Shown: piece by piece, positions 25,400-37,199 of the stretch | Position numbering within the stretch: position 1 is the stretch's first letter | Layout of the letters: every line of letters starts with the position of its first letter | Program-made: the position numbers and the translations under genes | Source of the DNA: Stratiolaelaps scimitus | Lineage: Eukaryota > Arthropoda > Arachnida > Mesostigmata > Laelapidae | DNA length: 64,000 bases | Assembly (NCBI GenBank): GCA_019614645.1 | Contig: JABWDB010000002.1 | Location: 13,367,501-13,431,500 of the forward strand | Reading direction: 5' to 3' | Notes under the pieces: generated by a model | What the model was told of the DNA's origin: nothing | The model's input: only the letters and a program-made list of their open reading frames with translations | Databases searched by the model: none

Positions 25400-28300
25400 T
25401 GGATAGTCGTCGTCGTCCACCAAAGTCCACAAGGATATTTCTATTTGTTGGCTTTCGGCGGGCGGTCAAGCGGCGACGCACGATTGACGACACGATCTAC
25501 GATCTTAGACTCTCCTCACTGACACTGTTGTCACGGTTGTGATTGTTGTTGTCGTTGTTGCTGTGCTTGTTGTTATTGCTAGCTTCACAGTGGTTGCGGC
25601 AGCGGCGACAGCAGCAGCTGCTGCTGCTGCTGAGGTGGGTAAAACGAGAGACGGTACTGATGCACACGTTGCTGACGATGTTGCTGTCACTGTGCCTGCC
25701 GCTGCTGCAGCTGCTCTTGCCGTTTCTGCGCGATGATCGCGTCGTGGTCTGCGCGTGTCTGTCTTCAGAGCGGGGAGGCGGGCTGCGCACTTTCGCCCTT
25801 CGGCAGTGGGGACGTTTAATGATAGTGAAGCCCCGAAGGTGGGTGTAAGAACGGTAGCTTGTAACGACAACCCACTGCCTAAGCCCGCGCTGTTGCCAAC
25901 TTCCTTCTTGTTGTTTTTCGTTTGCTGCTGCTGCTGCTGCTGCAGCAGCGCTTGTTATAGCAGCGAGCTGCTGCTGAAACAAGGGATGACACACAGGCGA
26001 GGCACGCACTCAACAAGGAGATGATGAGGACAACGGCCACCTCCACTCACACGGCTCGGGGGTTTGAGGTTGTGCTTTGGGGGATTCGCTGAGAGTTGGG
26101 ATGGTTGAGGCACGAGACGTACACCTACCTAGCACAGCTCGACAAGGTCAGATTGTGGGTGGGATGCAGGGGACGCTGCGACCGACAACCTGGGACAACT
26201 AATGCTTATTATCGAACGATCGACAACTGCACAATTGATAGGTGGCCAGCGTTGAACCTAGGTCCTGCTGTGAGGTGTGAGATATAGTGACGCTAGATTG
26301 CTAGTCGCTCGACCGATCCGTTCGTGGCCACATAGGCTGAGCAACGATATCTCGCTTTTTTGAGGAGGCGACGGGACAGAATGGGGATAATGACGTCGCT
26401 TTAACAGCGTCTTTTTTTTCAGCGATCTAACTTGACATGGGGTCGGGACTCTGCTAGAACGGCTGTAGGGGGTAGAGGCGATCACTATATCCAATAAGTG
26501 GAGTAATCCGTGTTCCGGCGTGTAGCGATTTGGCGTTGATGACGAGGTTGCTTCTTCTTTGTTCTTTTCCGCTGGTTTCTTATGCTGTTAATCAGAATTA
26601 CGTCGAGCTGTTGTTGTTGTTGTTGTTGTTGTTAGTCATCATGTTGGTGATGTTGTTGTTATTGTTGCTGCTGACGTTGGTACAGCGGTTACGATTGTCG
26701 TATCAGATGCGATCACTTACAGGCACTCGACGCACACACACACACAGACCCGCGAACCCCACAAACCGTTACGGCCCACCCGAGTGTATGTGTACAACCA
26801 GCCCGTTATGTGAATGCTAAACTTGACTTCCGTCTACCGATGCGGTGTCGGCGATTGTAACAATTAGCCTCGTACGGCAGCTGTACCGAGCAATCCGTAC
26901 AGGTCTTCTGCTCTCTCTCTCTCTCTAAATTACTGTACCGACAAAACGCTATCGTTATTATTATTATTATTATTTTCTCTTGCTAATGCTGTCGCTCTGC
27001 TCGGCTGATACTGCTGGTGCTACTTGTGATGCCTTCCCGATTCGTTACACATTTCTAATTGATTTTCGTTATCCTCTGTGCTTGCTGCCTGCTGCTTAAT
27101 CGTTGAAGACAAGCGCATTTGCGCCAGGACCATAGAGCTTGCTGTCCGGTTATTTTGAGGGAGCTACGGCATCACTGCGAGACCACCCTCAGGTGCGCAA
27201 TTCATCCGAGACGCCGACAGACACTCGTGCTGGCGGTCATAGCAGATAGTTGATTAGTGCTTGTTGTTGCTGTTGTATTTGTAGTGGTATGGCAATAGTT
27301 GTAGGTATCAGCTGTAGTATTTGTATTTGGATTAGCGCTAATATACTTGACTAGAACTAATTGGGCTCCGCGTTTCTCTCGTTCGCTTTCTTTTCTTTCA
27401 TTTCATTTTCTTGTCTGTATCTCTGTCTGTCTAACCTTTCATCTCTTTCTCTCGCTCTCGCTTAATTACTTTCTTGCGTTTTTGCGTACTTTATTTTTCT
27501 TGGCTTTTTTTTTGGAGTTTCGAGTAAACTGTATCGTCCTTTGCTTCTTAGGGAAATATTATTATTTATTATTGCTAGATGGCCCATTCATCGGTCTTCG
27601 ACGGTCGAGTCGTTTCGGCCTTAGCTGGCGTTCTATGGAGATTGTGTTCGGCTGCAGCGTGGTGTGGACTAGATCTGGTCTATTTTTACCACTTTCTCTG
27701 TTGCTTTCTTCTTTATAACCCCGACTTTGTCAGCTCCGTCGTTGACCAGCTGCAGCTCGCGCCGGTCAACCTTCTTCTCCGTGTTTCGTGTTCCTTTTCG
27801 TTTTGTTAGTATTTTTCGGCGTTTTCTGCGTCAGGTGAGTCCTTCGCACGCCACTCCATGATCTCTGCCGCTTCGGCTGCCGCCTCGACCTCGTCGACCT
27901 AGCGGGGGCCCGGCCAGCTGCTGTTTGCCATCACATCACCACTACGACGCCGACAGGTCGCCGGCAAAGCGGGTCGCAGCAGTCGATTGTCAGCCAAATC
28001 GTCGTCGTCGTCGTCTGGGCACTGGCCAGTTTCGGGTCACTGGCGACCGGTGACGCGGAGCTCGCGTCAACAACGACTCGACCTTCAGCTATTCCTTCAG
28101 CTAAGCCGCCCTTCCAACGTTACCCGGGCCACTTGTTGTTGTTGCTGGTGTCGATGTTCGTGTTTCGTAGTTCCGTTCGTTCGCGACGTTCACCAGCAGC
28201 TTTATATCCACTGTCTCGCCCGCGTCCAATCTCGTAGTTTTCCTCCCCTCCCTCGTGTAATACCTCACTCGCTTCCTCACACGTTTGCGTTCTCTCTGTC

Positions 28301-31300
28301 GATGCTCAGCACGGCGTAGTAGTCTAGCAGTCACGGCAAGTGGCGGCGCCGGCGGCGACGGCGACGGTGGTGGCGGGGGCGGCGGCGTCACTTTTACACT
28401 ACGACCGCAACGACAGGGGCACTGGTCAATTCTACTATATCCCACTCGGCAGAGTCCACACACAACGGCGGTGAAGATGCCGGCACTGCTGACAATGAAC
28501 AACGCTGAGAGCGACAATGGTGGTGGTGGTGGTGGTGGTACAGGGCAACAATAACGACGATGAAGTGGTCGAGAACAAGTAGATGTGGATGTAGGAGGAG
28601 ATCCTGCACAATAATAACAACACTGACGACGATAATGACGAGAAGAAGAAGAACAGCCAGATCCACACGGAGACACTACTAGAACAGCGGGGGGAATATG
28701 GAGGAGGAAGTGGCGTAGGCGGAGGATGTGGAGCACTGGGGGCCAACGAAGGCTTTGCGAGCTGCCGCTTTGGTGCGATCGAACAAGCGTTTCTCCCCGA
28801 CGGAAGCGGAGAAGACCCTGACGACGGGTGCCAGCGCAGCCTTGTGACCAGCGCCGTTCGCGACGAGATGGAGGGGGCGGCGATCGTCGCTGATCGAGAC
28901 GACGCTCGTGAACGTGTTGCAGAGGCTGGAGAGCGCTGCGGCAATTGTGAGTGCAGCTGTAACACCTGGAATAACAGGCGGAGCTGTTGTTGCGGGGCCT
29001 GCTGCTGTTGCAGGAGTAGGGATCGTTGTTGTTGGTGTTGTAGCGGCGGTTGTAACAGGGCTGACGCCGTTGGTGAGGGTTCTGTTGCTGTTCCTGACCC
29101 TGTCGATGACAACAACGGCGGCGGCAGCTGTAGCGGTGGTAACGAGGGCGACGACGGCGACGATGATGGCGTTTGCGGCAGAGGTGGCGGTAACGATACG
29201 GCCCAGAAGACCAAGCTACTGTTGTTGTTGTTGTTTTTCTGGCAGTAGTTGTAGCAGTAGTGGTTGTAGGGGTGGCAGACGAAGTCGCAGTACCAGCTAT
29301 CACCGCAGAGTTGGTGGTGGTTGCAGTAGTGATACTGCCAGTTGTTGTCGCAATCCTTGGACAGCGGACAGCAGAGGAACGACAACAGTGACAAATGCTG
29401 CTTGCGGAAGTAGTAGTGGTAGTAGTGCTGGTGGTGCTGGTTGTGGTGATGATGGTAGCAGCAGCAGTCGACGAAGGCTGCTTCGATTGCGGCGAGAAAC
29501 GATGATGGCAATGATGATTGTGGCGATGATGATGATGGTGACGACGACAACGACGACGACGACGTAAACAACAACAACAACACGACGAAGGGGACCGATG
29601 ATGGCCACAACGGCGGCGACAATGAGAGAGACAACGGTGGCGATGACAGCGGATGTGATGATAATGACAACAACGACCGCGGCGACAGCGACTTCGGCGG
29701 TGGCGGCGGCGATGGCGGCGGCGGTGGTGGCGAGACACAAGGCGGCCAACAACAACAAAACACCAAAAGACAATCTCGGGACGCGCTAGCCAGGGCAACG
29801 ACGGTATCGCGCGTTCGGGGCGCGTTCTGCTTACTTCGCTGCTGCTCGTGTCGTCCACGGTGTTCGTATCGCAACTGTTGGCGAATTGCTGTAGTATCAA
29901 GGGGTAGTCGCGGTTGGCTCGCGCTCAACGCCGGTTGTTGTCGTGTGCTGCCTTGCTTATCGATCAGGCGGCAGTGGCTGATGTTGTCACTGAACTGCTG
30001 TTGCTGCTGCTACTGTTGCTGTTGTTGTTATTATTGTTGGGTTTGCTGTCGTAGTTGTTGTTGTTGCTGCTGCTGCTGTTGTTATTGTTGTTGTCGCTAA
30101 CAAACTCCTTGTTTGTTTGTTTTTGTTGCTTGTATTGTAGCTCGTCTCACTTTGGCACACTATTTGTTTCACGCTTGTTCTCAAGCGCTTTCTACACACT
30201 TGTCACTTTGTCGCTCGAGTCGCTCGTTTCGCTGCTCTATACCCTCTTGATCTTCTTGGTCCTCGTGCGTGTTTCGTCGTCGTATTTCTATATTTTTCCC
30301 CCTATGTTTCCGTTGCCGCGCTCCGACCTCCGCGCAACGTCTGCTGTTATTCTTGTGTTTCAGCTGCTACTGCTGCTGCTGCTGCTGTTGTCACTACTGA
30401 TGCCGCTGGTGCTGCTGCTGCTGCTGCTGCTATTCGTGCGGCCGATGCCGCGCACCGATGCTGCTGCTCCAACACCACTCCAGTCCCTCAAGGCCTTCAC
30501 CTTTCGTTTTCCTCTTCTTCGCCTACACCGTCTCAGCGGCGGCGGCGGCGGCGTCAAGGGCAAGAGGTGGCCTGGCCTAGCCTGATCGGCTCCGTGTTGC
30601 TGTCGTGGTGATGCTGCTGCTGCTACTGCTGCTGCGTTCGTTGGTAGCAGTAGTTGTAGTTGTAGAAGTAGTGATAACAGTAGTTGTAGAACAGTAATTG
30701 TAAATTGAGGGTGTGGGTCGGTGTCACGGCGTGCCCTCTGCCAGCTGAGCTGCCAGGCAGCCGACTGAACGCGCCGGTGGGAAGCTGGGAGGCCGCCGGG
30801 GAGAAGGTCCCGCCGCGTGAAGGGGTCCGGACCCTCCTCGGCGGCGGCGGCGGCGGTGGCGGCAGCAGCGGCAGCAGCAGCAGGGGAGAGAGACGAGCCC
30901 ACTTGAGGGGAAGTGCTCTCCCTACTCTCAACGCATAGAGCAGCGAGGAGGCAGAGGCCGCTTGCCGAGGCCGTGGCTCAAGCAGAGGCTGGCTGGCTGT
31001 CTAGCTGCAAGGAGGCTGCCAGGGAGGCTGGTCGGGCAGGCTAGCTAGAAAAGAGCACTGGGAGGCTACTAGCAGCAGTAGCAGCATCGACACAGCCGAG
31101 CAGCAGACGGTGGTGGGAGTAGCACCACAGCACCACGGAACGGGAGACAACACAGAGGCCTGCGTGCTGCTGCTGTCGACGTTGCCTTCATCCCTCGCCC
31201 CCAGCCAACCCCACTAGCACGACCACCACTCTCAACCTACCCCCCACCTTACATTTCTACCACTGCTAGAAAGCACCCCTCCCTCTTTTGGAGCCCCCGC

Positions 31301-31930
31301 GACCCCTACCTCCCTCCCTCCCTCACGTTTTCGGGTATCAGGAGGACCCCCGAGTTTCTCTGCACAGCATCGTTCGGTTCACGTCCTCTGCTGCCGTGCC
31401 GCACTCCCCGGTGGACGGGACGGGGCCACAAATCCACCCGGCGCCTTACCCTCCTCCTCCTCCTCGTCCTCAGCGACTACATATCTCTCCTCCTTTCTTG
31501 GCCAGCCACCCCCGGTCACCCCTGCCTTCTTCCCCGTTCATCCATTCATCCAAGCCGCCCCCGCTGCTGCTGCCGCTACCGCCACCGCCACGCAGAACGA
31601 ACCGAACGAACGAACGAGCAGCGGCGACGACGACGACGATGCCGTTTCCAGAGACAGGCCCGCCGCGCCCTCCAACGGTGCCACCACAAACACCACCCAC
31701 GTTCGCTACTACCCGCAAACACACAGCTAGCCGCGGCATGGCGCATAGCGGCGGCCCCTTGTGTATGTTCGCAGGGTTTGTCCCGACCCAGCCGCCACCG
31801 GCGACAACGGAAAAACGACGACGACGACGACAACGAGACAAACGAATGAATGAATTGACGAAACGGAACGAAACAATCCGTTCCCAGGCCGAACTAGTCG
31901 ATCGTAGCCCACTCAGCGGCTGAAGCGCGA
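25400..31930. repeat. Trinucleotide-repeat-rich GC block
   Basis: About 6.5 kb is dominated by short triplet arrays. Clear ones are CAG/CTG as an inverted pair at 25,602-25,634 and 25,921-25,952, GTT at 26,606-26,636, TTA near 26,957-26,974, GGT at 28,516-28,540, GAC/GAT scattered over 29,480-29,660, TTG/CTG at 29,991-30,093, CTG at 30,362-30,435 and GGC/CAG at 30,836-30,885. A short (CT)n lies at 26,910-26,925. Because triplets such as GTT, GAC and CTG exclude stop codons in several frames, open frames of up to 599 codons appear on both strands at once. Their products are homopolymer-like and are not called as genes. The block may contain untranslated or intrinsically disordered exons, promoter DNA, or both. 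Confidence 0.75.
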
Positions 31931-31939
31931 ACGAACTTC

Positions 31940-34900
31940 AGTCGAAAACTTCAGCAGAATAGTCGATCAGACTTCAGTGCAAGAGAAAAATCGACGAGTG
32001 TATTTGCATACGCTAAGCTCAAATGCAGTATATTACATAGATAAAGGCACATAACAATCTGCTTCCCGAAATGACCGCTAGAGAGCAATGCGTTACGTTC
32101 TGACGAAAGACTTTACTGATAAAAGGTAGAGATAATATTCTATATATTATAATATATATAATATTCTAGTCTGGTCCAGTAACGAGAAAACTTCACGCAA
32201 AAGCTCTAGTGAAGCTCGCGTACTTGCATACATCATCAAAGCTAGCGTCAGGACCATTAACAAGAATGGATTGTCGCTATTGAAAGACGCAATCTGAATA
32301 CGTTAATATCTCTTCTATTTTCGTGTAGCGCCATCGAGCCGGTTGACTTGAGTATTCACTGGCTTACTGAGTCCTCTCTCTCTCTCTGCTTGCCTTGCAA
32401 AGGGTTCTCCGCGAGCCTGTTGTCTGTAAAAAGCGTTTTAGCCATCGGACCCACGCATCGACCCTACTTGTGATAATAAGCAATCCTTTTCGTCAACGAG
32501 CAAACGGAAGTTCCTGACTACAGCCAGACTCACGGCGTCGGCCTCCTATATATGCGTATATTGCGCGTCCACAGCCGAAATCCCCAGCACAAATTGAGCG
32601 ACTGGAGCCAACGAACGCTTTCCATTCGATCCTGTGTTCGGGACCCGACGCCAGTCTTTGGCCAAACGAGGGTACCGGCTGTGCAGTGTACTCTTCTGCA
32701 CCTTGCCTGCTTCATCAGGCTGGCACACTGAGCGGCGCTCGTCGTCTGGCAACGGCGTGTCCGAGGTAGGTGGAGCCGACGCCAAACGACTCAACAAAGA
32801 GACACCGCCAACGTGGAATATATTCAGGCGAAAGTGTACATCAGCATTCAACAGAATCCTATGTCGAGCGGCTACAAAACAATGACCGCTTCCCCAACGA
32901 CTTGCAACTCCGACGCCGCATAAGGCGTCCTGTACGAGGAAATTCCCACATTGACATCGACAAGCCATAATAGATTCATGACCTACCAGACTTGTGAGCC
33001 AACCCGTGCTGCTGATGCTGCGTTGACGTGGCCGCCCCTCGATGTAAACATACCTTTATAGACAGAGGCGTAATATCATCACAAAAAACACGAGTTTGCA
33101 AAGGAACTGCATAGATGAAAATGGCGTATAGTATGAATCCTAGTACAAATAGGCAATGGCACGACCCTTCGAAAAGCATCTCATAGCATTGGAAGCGGCC
33201 AGACGCAGCGCGTTGTTCAAAGCGTCTGTACAAGCCGGGTCGTGCCCCAAGAGGACGTTAGTTGCGCCGCCCTAATTAAAATGCGGCAACCGATAGCAGA
33301 CACTCGTTATTCAGTTATGTCGTTCATCTAATCATGCAGACCTCATTTGAATGTGCCACTTTTCTTTTCGTTTTCAAAGAGAACGCCATCCTAAGATCGA
33401 CAGATGAATGAAATAGAGACCTCACAAGGACGAACAACAGCCACGGCGTCTGCGTTGCTCACGTACAAAGCACAATCTCAACATAATCCATCCGAACACT
33501 GTGTTATGAGCAAGCAAGCGCACCTCGAATACGCCACCGCTAAGTTAACTATGTCGGCAGCACCACGCGCAAGAGGGAAGTTCATTGGAGCGCGGGCAGG
33601 TAAGATTAGAACAACAACGGGCATATCGCATAGAAGCTAGTGTCATCATTCGAATGTTAGCGACAGCTGGAACGAGAGATCTAGCGAGCTGTAGCAGATC
33701 TGCGCTGAACGCGGGTAAAATGCATTTGCATAATTCTTGGCCAGGTCGAAAACAGGCCAGGCAAAGCTGAAACCAAGCGCACACATTGTAGTTTTGTGAC
33801 CCCCCGTTGAAACGAGACAGGCAGCAATTTGTCCCGCTGCGATGCGATTGTTCCTCGTCCGCTCTCACAATCCAGGACAATCGGCGTATATTAGATCAAG
33901 AAGTAACTATATATTTACTATGCGCAAAATCGTTTGTCGTTTATGGGCAACCGATGCATGCGCTCGACGTTAGCGAAGTATCTGGTATCGACCTGCATCG
34001 GGCACTGGGGGCGGGAGGGGCTCTTCAGCCGACCAAGCATTTAGGATAGATATCATAGGTATATACGGCTTGATACGGAAAGCTGGACCAGCAGAAAAAT
34101 GGCGTTCGCTACGCAAAGCAGGAGCGTTGAACATTTCGGGATTTGAAGCCGTCTAAAATCGTTCATATGATCAATGGCTATTTTCACTTACACTAACCGA
34201 AGTGGCGATTCACGGGGATAGCAAAAAGACAACATGAAGGTTAGCGTAGTGCCGAACACCGCTCGTCAGAAGTGGGCCGATTGCCAAATCCCTGTTTGAT
34301 GTTAAAATGTCAGAGCCAAAAGAACAATGTGTTGCATTTTACGAATAGCACTACTTGACGTATCGGCGCCTCCTTATGCCTGTTTCTGTTCTGGAAGATG
34401 AGCCTGTTTGAGCCACCCTCGTTCACGCGACCCTAACGTTTTAACAACAGCCACCACTCATCTCATATGCAGTTCCAGTGTGGTTGGGGTGGCGTGACGG
34501 CAGGCGGTTGCAGAACGCTCCAACTCAATGCGAGCTACACCGTACGGTATGGACGAATTCCCCTTTGTTTATGCAGCTGTGTCAACAGAACGGATTACTT
34601 TGCTACAATCTGAGCATCATCGTCAGTATTTAAATATGAGCAATACGGGCCGGTGTAAGACATGGAGATTCCTATTTTGAGAATGTACAAAATAACGTTT
34701 CCCGTTTGTGGCTACCGTATTACAATAGATAGATGGTGGATGGCGGAGGACCAACATCCCCTTAGCTGTGCTCATCTTCTTCAAGTTCATATTTGAAACA
34801 GCTTACATGAGCCGTTACTACGAAGGTGAAAGTGGGCCGGGATGACGGAAGTTTCCTCTAATAGAAATAATGCCAATATCAAAGCATATATGTGCAAGCT

Positions 34901-35460
34901 TTTTTATATCTCGTGAAATGAAAATAAATTGACTTCCCTTATTTTATGACCCCGACAAGGTGAGTACTAAGGGATCGTTAACCTCCATAAAGAGATTTTG
35001 ATTTCTGCATATTGTGAACTACCTGCTCATTAAAGGATGTTCGTTGCCATTTAAAAAAAAAAAAATATATATATATATATATATTAATATCGAATTACAC
35101 AGGCCAACGTTCCCGAATTGGGCATGTTCAAGTGAAATGTTGACAATATTGTCGAGCAATTCAATCAATACTGTAATACTAAATAGTCTATAAAATAAGG
35201 GTGATTTGTTAGACGCAACCTCCATCCTATTGACCTTCAACAGTGGCTATCAGCTTCACGTCACAAGACAAGCGGGCTGTTAAAGGAGCCCCAGCTTGAC
35301 AAGCCACCTTGTCCCTCATTCGCTTGACTTGGATTCGCTTCGACCAATCGATGACTAATGTCAACTGAGAACGCCATTAAACACAAATGATACGTAAAAG
35401 ACCCCTTGCCGCGATCCAAGCAATGAGGTCATTTCGACGGATATCACCCCGCACCTATTG
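31940..35460. other. Gene-free stretch
   Basis: No supported gene. An AT-rich palindromic cluster of AATATT and TATATA lies at 32,130-32,170, a short (CT)n run near 32,374-32,388, and 13 A residues followed by a TA run at 35,054-35,085. Open frames at 32,530-32,968 on both strands overlap each other and show no domain. The rest is ordinary AT-rich sequence. Confidence 0.5.
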
Positions 35461-35470
35461 TGCGACTCGC

Positions 35471-35476
35471 TTTATT
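35471..35476 (-). promoter_or_regulatory. Polyadenylation signal AATAAA of the SDR gene
   Basis: AATAAA on the minus strand begins 26 bases past the stop codon of the SDR reductase gene. The position implies a very short 3' untranslated region. Confidence 0.6.
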
Positions 35477-35501
35477 CAATTTCACGTGTATATATCCATA
35501 T

Positions 35502-36677
35502 TCATTTAGCGATTTCCTTCGTCGGCGGCGTGTCCTTCGCCTCGGGAAGGGTTTTCGCCTCGTCGCTAGTAGGCCCACCTGCCGATGTGCCGTCATCAAC
35601 TGATGACTGTCCCATAAGCAAGTAATACTGGTCGGTCTTTCGAACGACCTCGAATTCGACGAGCGAGCGCGCCGTATCGACGAGGGTGTCGACACACGAG
35701 CGCGGCAGAACAGCGAGGATGTCCTTCATGCGTTCGTTGGAGAAACGAAACATCTTGTTGAGTAACGGCTTGCGGCTATTCATTTGTTGGCTGAGGACGC
35801 CGAGGAACGGGCGTAGATACGATGGCATTTTTGCCCGATTGACGTGATAGCCGAGCGGACCAAAGTGTTCCTTGAGTACAGCAGCGATATCGTGAAGCCA
35901 CAGGGTGCACGTGTTTACCAGGACGCGTTTATTCGCCGCAACTGGCGCCTGCATGGCGCGCACAAGCGAGTCGGCCAGATCACGGACATCGCACATCGCG
36001 AAGGCGAGCGGCGGGACCAGTCGAGGACTTCCTTCGAGCATCATTCGGATGAGATCAACGCTGCCGTTGATTCGGTCACTAAGGATCGGCCCTAGAACAA
36101 GCGACGGACAGACTACGGCAATCTCTAACGAATTACTCTCTGCAAAGCCCCATGCTGCTGCCTCGGCCATTGCCTTGCTTCGGTAGAACGTCGGCACAGT
36201 GGGATCCTCGAAGTCTGTATAGTAGCTTTCGTCGTATAGGACATCCTCGTCCCCTTCGGAGGCTCCGTGAACCGCTCCCGCGGCGCTCACCACCACGACA
36301 CGTTTGACAGTCCCGGAGTTCTTCGCAAATGTGAGCACCCGAACGGTTCCCTCGACAGCCAGACGGATGTACGTCTGCTGATCTTCAAGCGCTACTTCGC
36401 CAAGCGTTGATGAGGGGCCCGCCACATGAATAACGTATTCGACGCCGTCCATTGCCTGGAGCCAGCCCCTGTCCGCCAGCAGGTCTGTCTCGAACAGCTC
36501 AACGGGATAACGTGCACCAGCTAGACTCTGCTCCAGTGGCACAACGCGTTCGCTGTCATCGAACGCCCGAACGGTGGCGCGTACCTTGTGGTTCGCGGCT
36601 AGTAATGCCCGGACCACGTGCAAGCCAACGAAACTCGACCCGCCTGTTACCAGAACAGTCTTTGCTCCGCCAGCCAT
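35502..36677 (-). CDS. Extended SDR reductase/epimerase (dihydroflavonol-reductase/GRE2-like)
   Basis: A single open exon encodes 391 residues. The start chosen is the ATG at 36,677, because MAGGAKTVLVTGG begins just before the Rossmann strand as in the family; the frame extends 22 codons further upstream but with no ATG. Extended short-chain dehydrogenases of this type bind NAD(P)H in the cytosol and reduce ketones or aldehydes, or epimerise sugars. Visible features are the Gly-rich loop (residues 11-18, TGGSSFVG), the strand ending in HVAGPSS (84-90), the SAAGAV serine motif (131-136), FYRSK (164-168), PSLVLGP (191-197) and a Ser/Pro/Lys-rich C-terminal tail. Two oddities stand out. The third glycine of TGxxGxxG is Ser15, and Phe164 occupies the place of the catalytic Tyr of YxxxK. 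Substrate is unknown. Lack of introns, in a region where most other clear genes have them, could mean retroposition or transfer, which is inference. Confidence 0.88.
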   Translation of the reverse strand: MAGGAKTVLVTGGSSFVGLHVVRALLAANHKVRATVRAFDDSERVVPLEQSLAGARYPVELFETDLLADRGWLQAMDGVEYVIHVAGPSSTLGEVALEDQQTYIRLAVEGTVRVLTFAKNSGTVKRVVVVSAAGAVHGASEGDEDVLYDESYYTDFEDPTVPTFYRSKAMAEAAAWGFAESNSLEIAVVCPSLVLGPILSDRINGSVDLIRMMLEGSPRLVPPLAFAMCDVRDLADSLVRAMQAPVAANKRVLVNTCTLWLHDIAAVLKEHFGPLGYHVNRAKMPSYLRPFLGVLSQQMNSRKPLLNKMFRFSNERMKDILAVLPRSCVDTLVDTARSLVEFEVVRKTDQYYLLMGQSSVDDGTSAGGPTSDEAKTLPEAKDTPPTKEIAK

Positions 36678-36739
36678 ACCTCGTTCAGCAGCAGTAGCAC
36701 AGTAGGTGAACTCAAGGACACAGACGTATAAAGAGGCGC

Positions 36740-37189
36740 TCAACCACTCACAAAGCGACGCATGTAGAACTTTTCGACTTTCCGACGAGTAGGGCTGGGG
36801 CGAACGGGGACGACGCCCTGGCGGCTTGTAACGGCACCGGCGGTAATCGTATGCACAAAGACACTCGTCGCACGCATTCGGCGTAGCCGTAATTTGCTGA
36901 CTGTAATTTTTTTCACCACAACAAATCCCAACAACAGGAACTCGACATCTGCAACAGAAGTGCCAGAAGCGATTTCCGCAAAGTAAATTGCCCCCGCGCC
37001 CGCCAAAACGTAGCTGTAGCAGATACGGAGAGCGAGAGAGAAAGAGATATCTGCTTTGTCAGAGAACAGGAGGCTGACGAAGCGACATGGAGAATCCAGC
37101 CGTTGAGCAGAGTGAGGATTCTCGAGGTGTCGCAGGAACCTAGCGCCGCAGCCTCGTGGAACCTTAGAGCAAATCCAAAAGCGTATCAT
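36740..37189 (-). CDS. Open frame upstream of the SDR gene, possibly not coding
   Basis: An ATG at 37,189 opens 149 codons that stop 62 bases before the SDR start, in a different frame. The product is Arg-rich with two modest hydrophobic stretches (near residues 49-74 and 83-94). No domain is recognised. It could be an upstream open frame within the 5' leader of the SDR transcript, a small lineage-specific gene, or chance. I favour leader or chance. Confidence 0.2.
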   Translation of the reverse strand: MIRFWICSKVPRGCGARFLRHLENPHSAQRLDSPCRFVSLLFSDKADISFSLALRICYSYVLAGAGAIYFAEIASGTSVADVEFLLLGFVVVKKITVSKLRLRRMRATSVFVHTITAGAVTSRQGVVPVRPSPTRRKVEKFYMRRFVSG

Positions 37190-37199
37190 ACAACGCTAC

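Noticed and set aside
28844..29567. Plus-strand frames of 134 and 219 codons
   Set aside because: Same triplet-repeat effect; products are Ala/Val or Cys/Gly runs without domain structure.
28101..29900. Minus-strand open frame of 599 codons, overlapped by another of 497 codons
   Set aside because: Both are made of triplet repeats (His/Arg or Ser/Pro/Gln runs) and open only because the repeats contain no stop triplets. Several frames on both strands are open together.
31288..31923. Plus-strand frame of 211 codons rich in Pro
   Set aside because: Composition-driven CCN content; no domain and no splice context. A disordered exon remains possible but unsupported.
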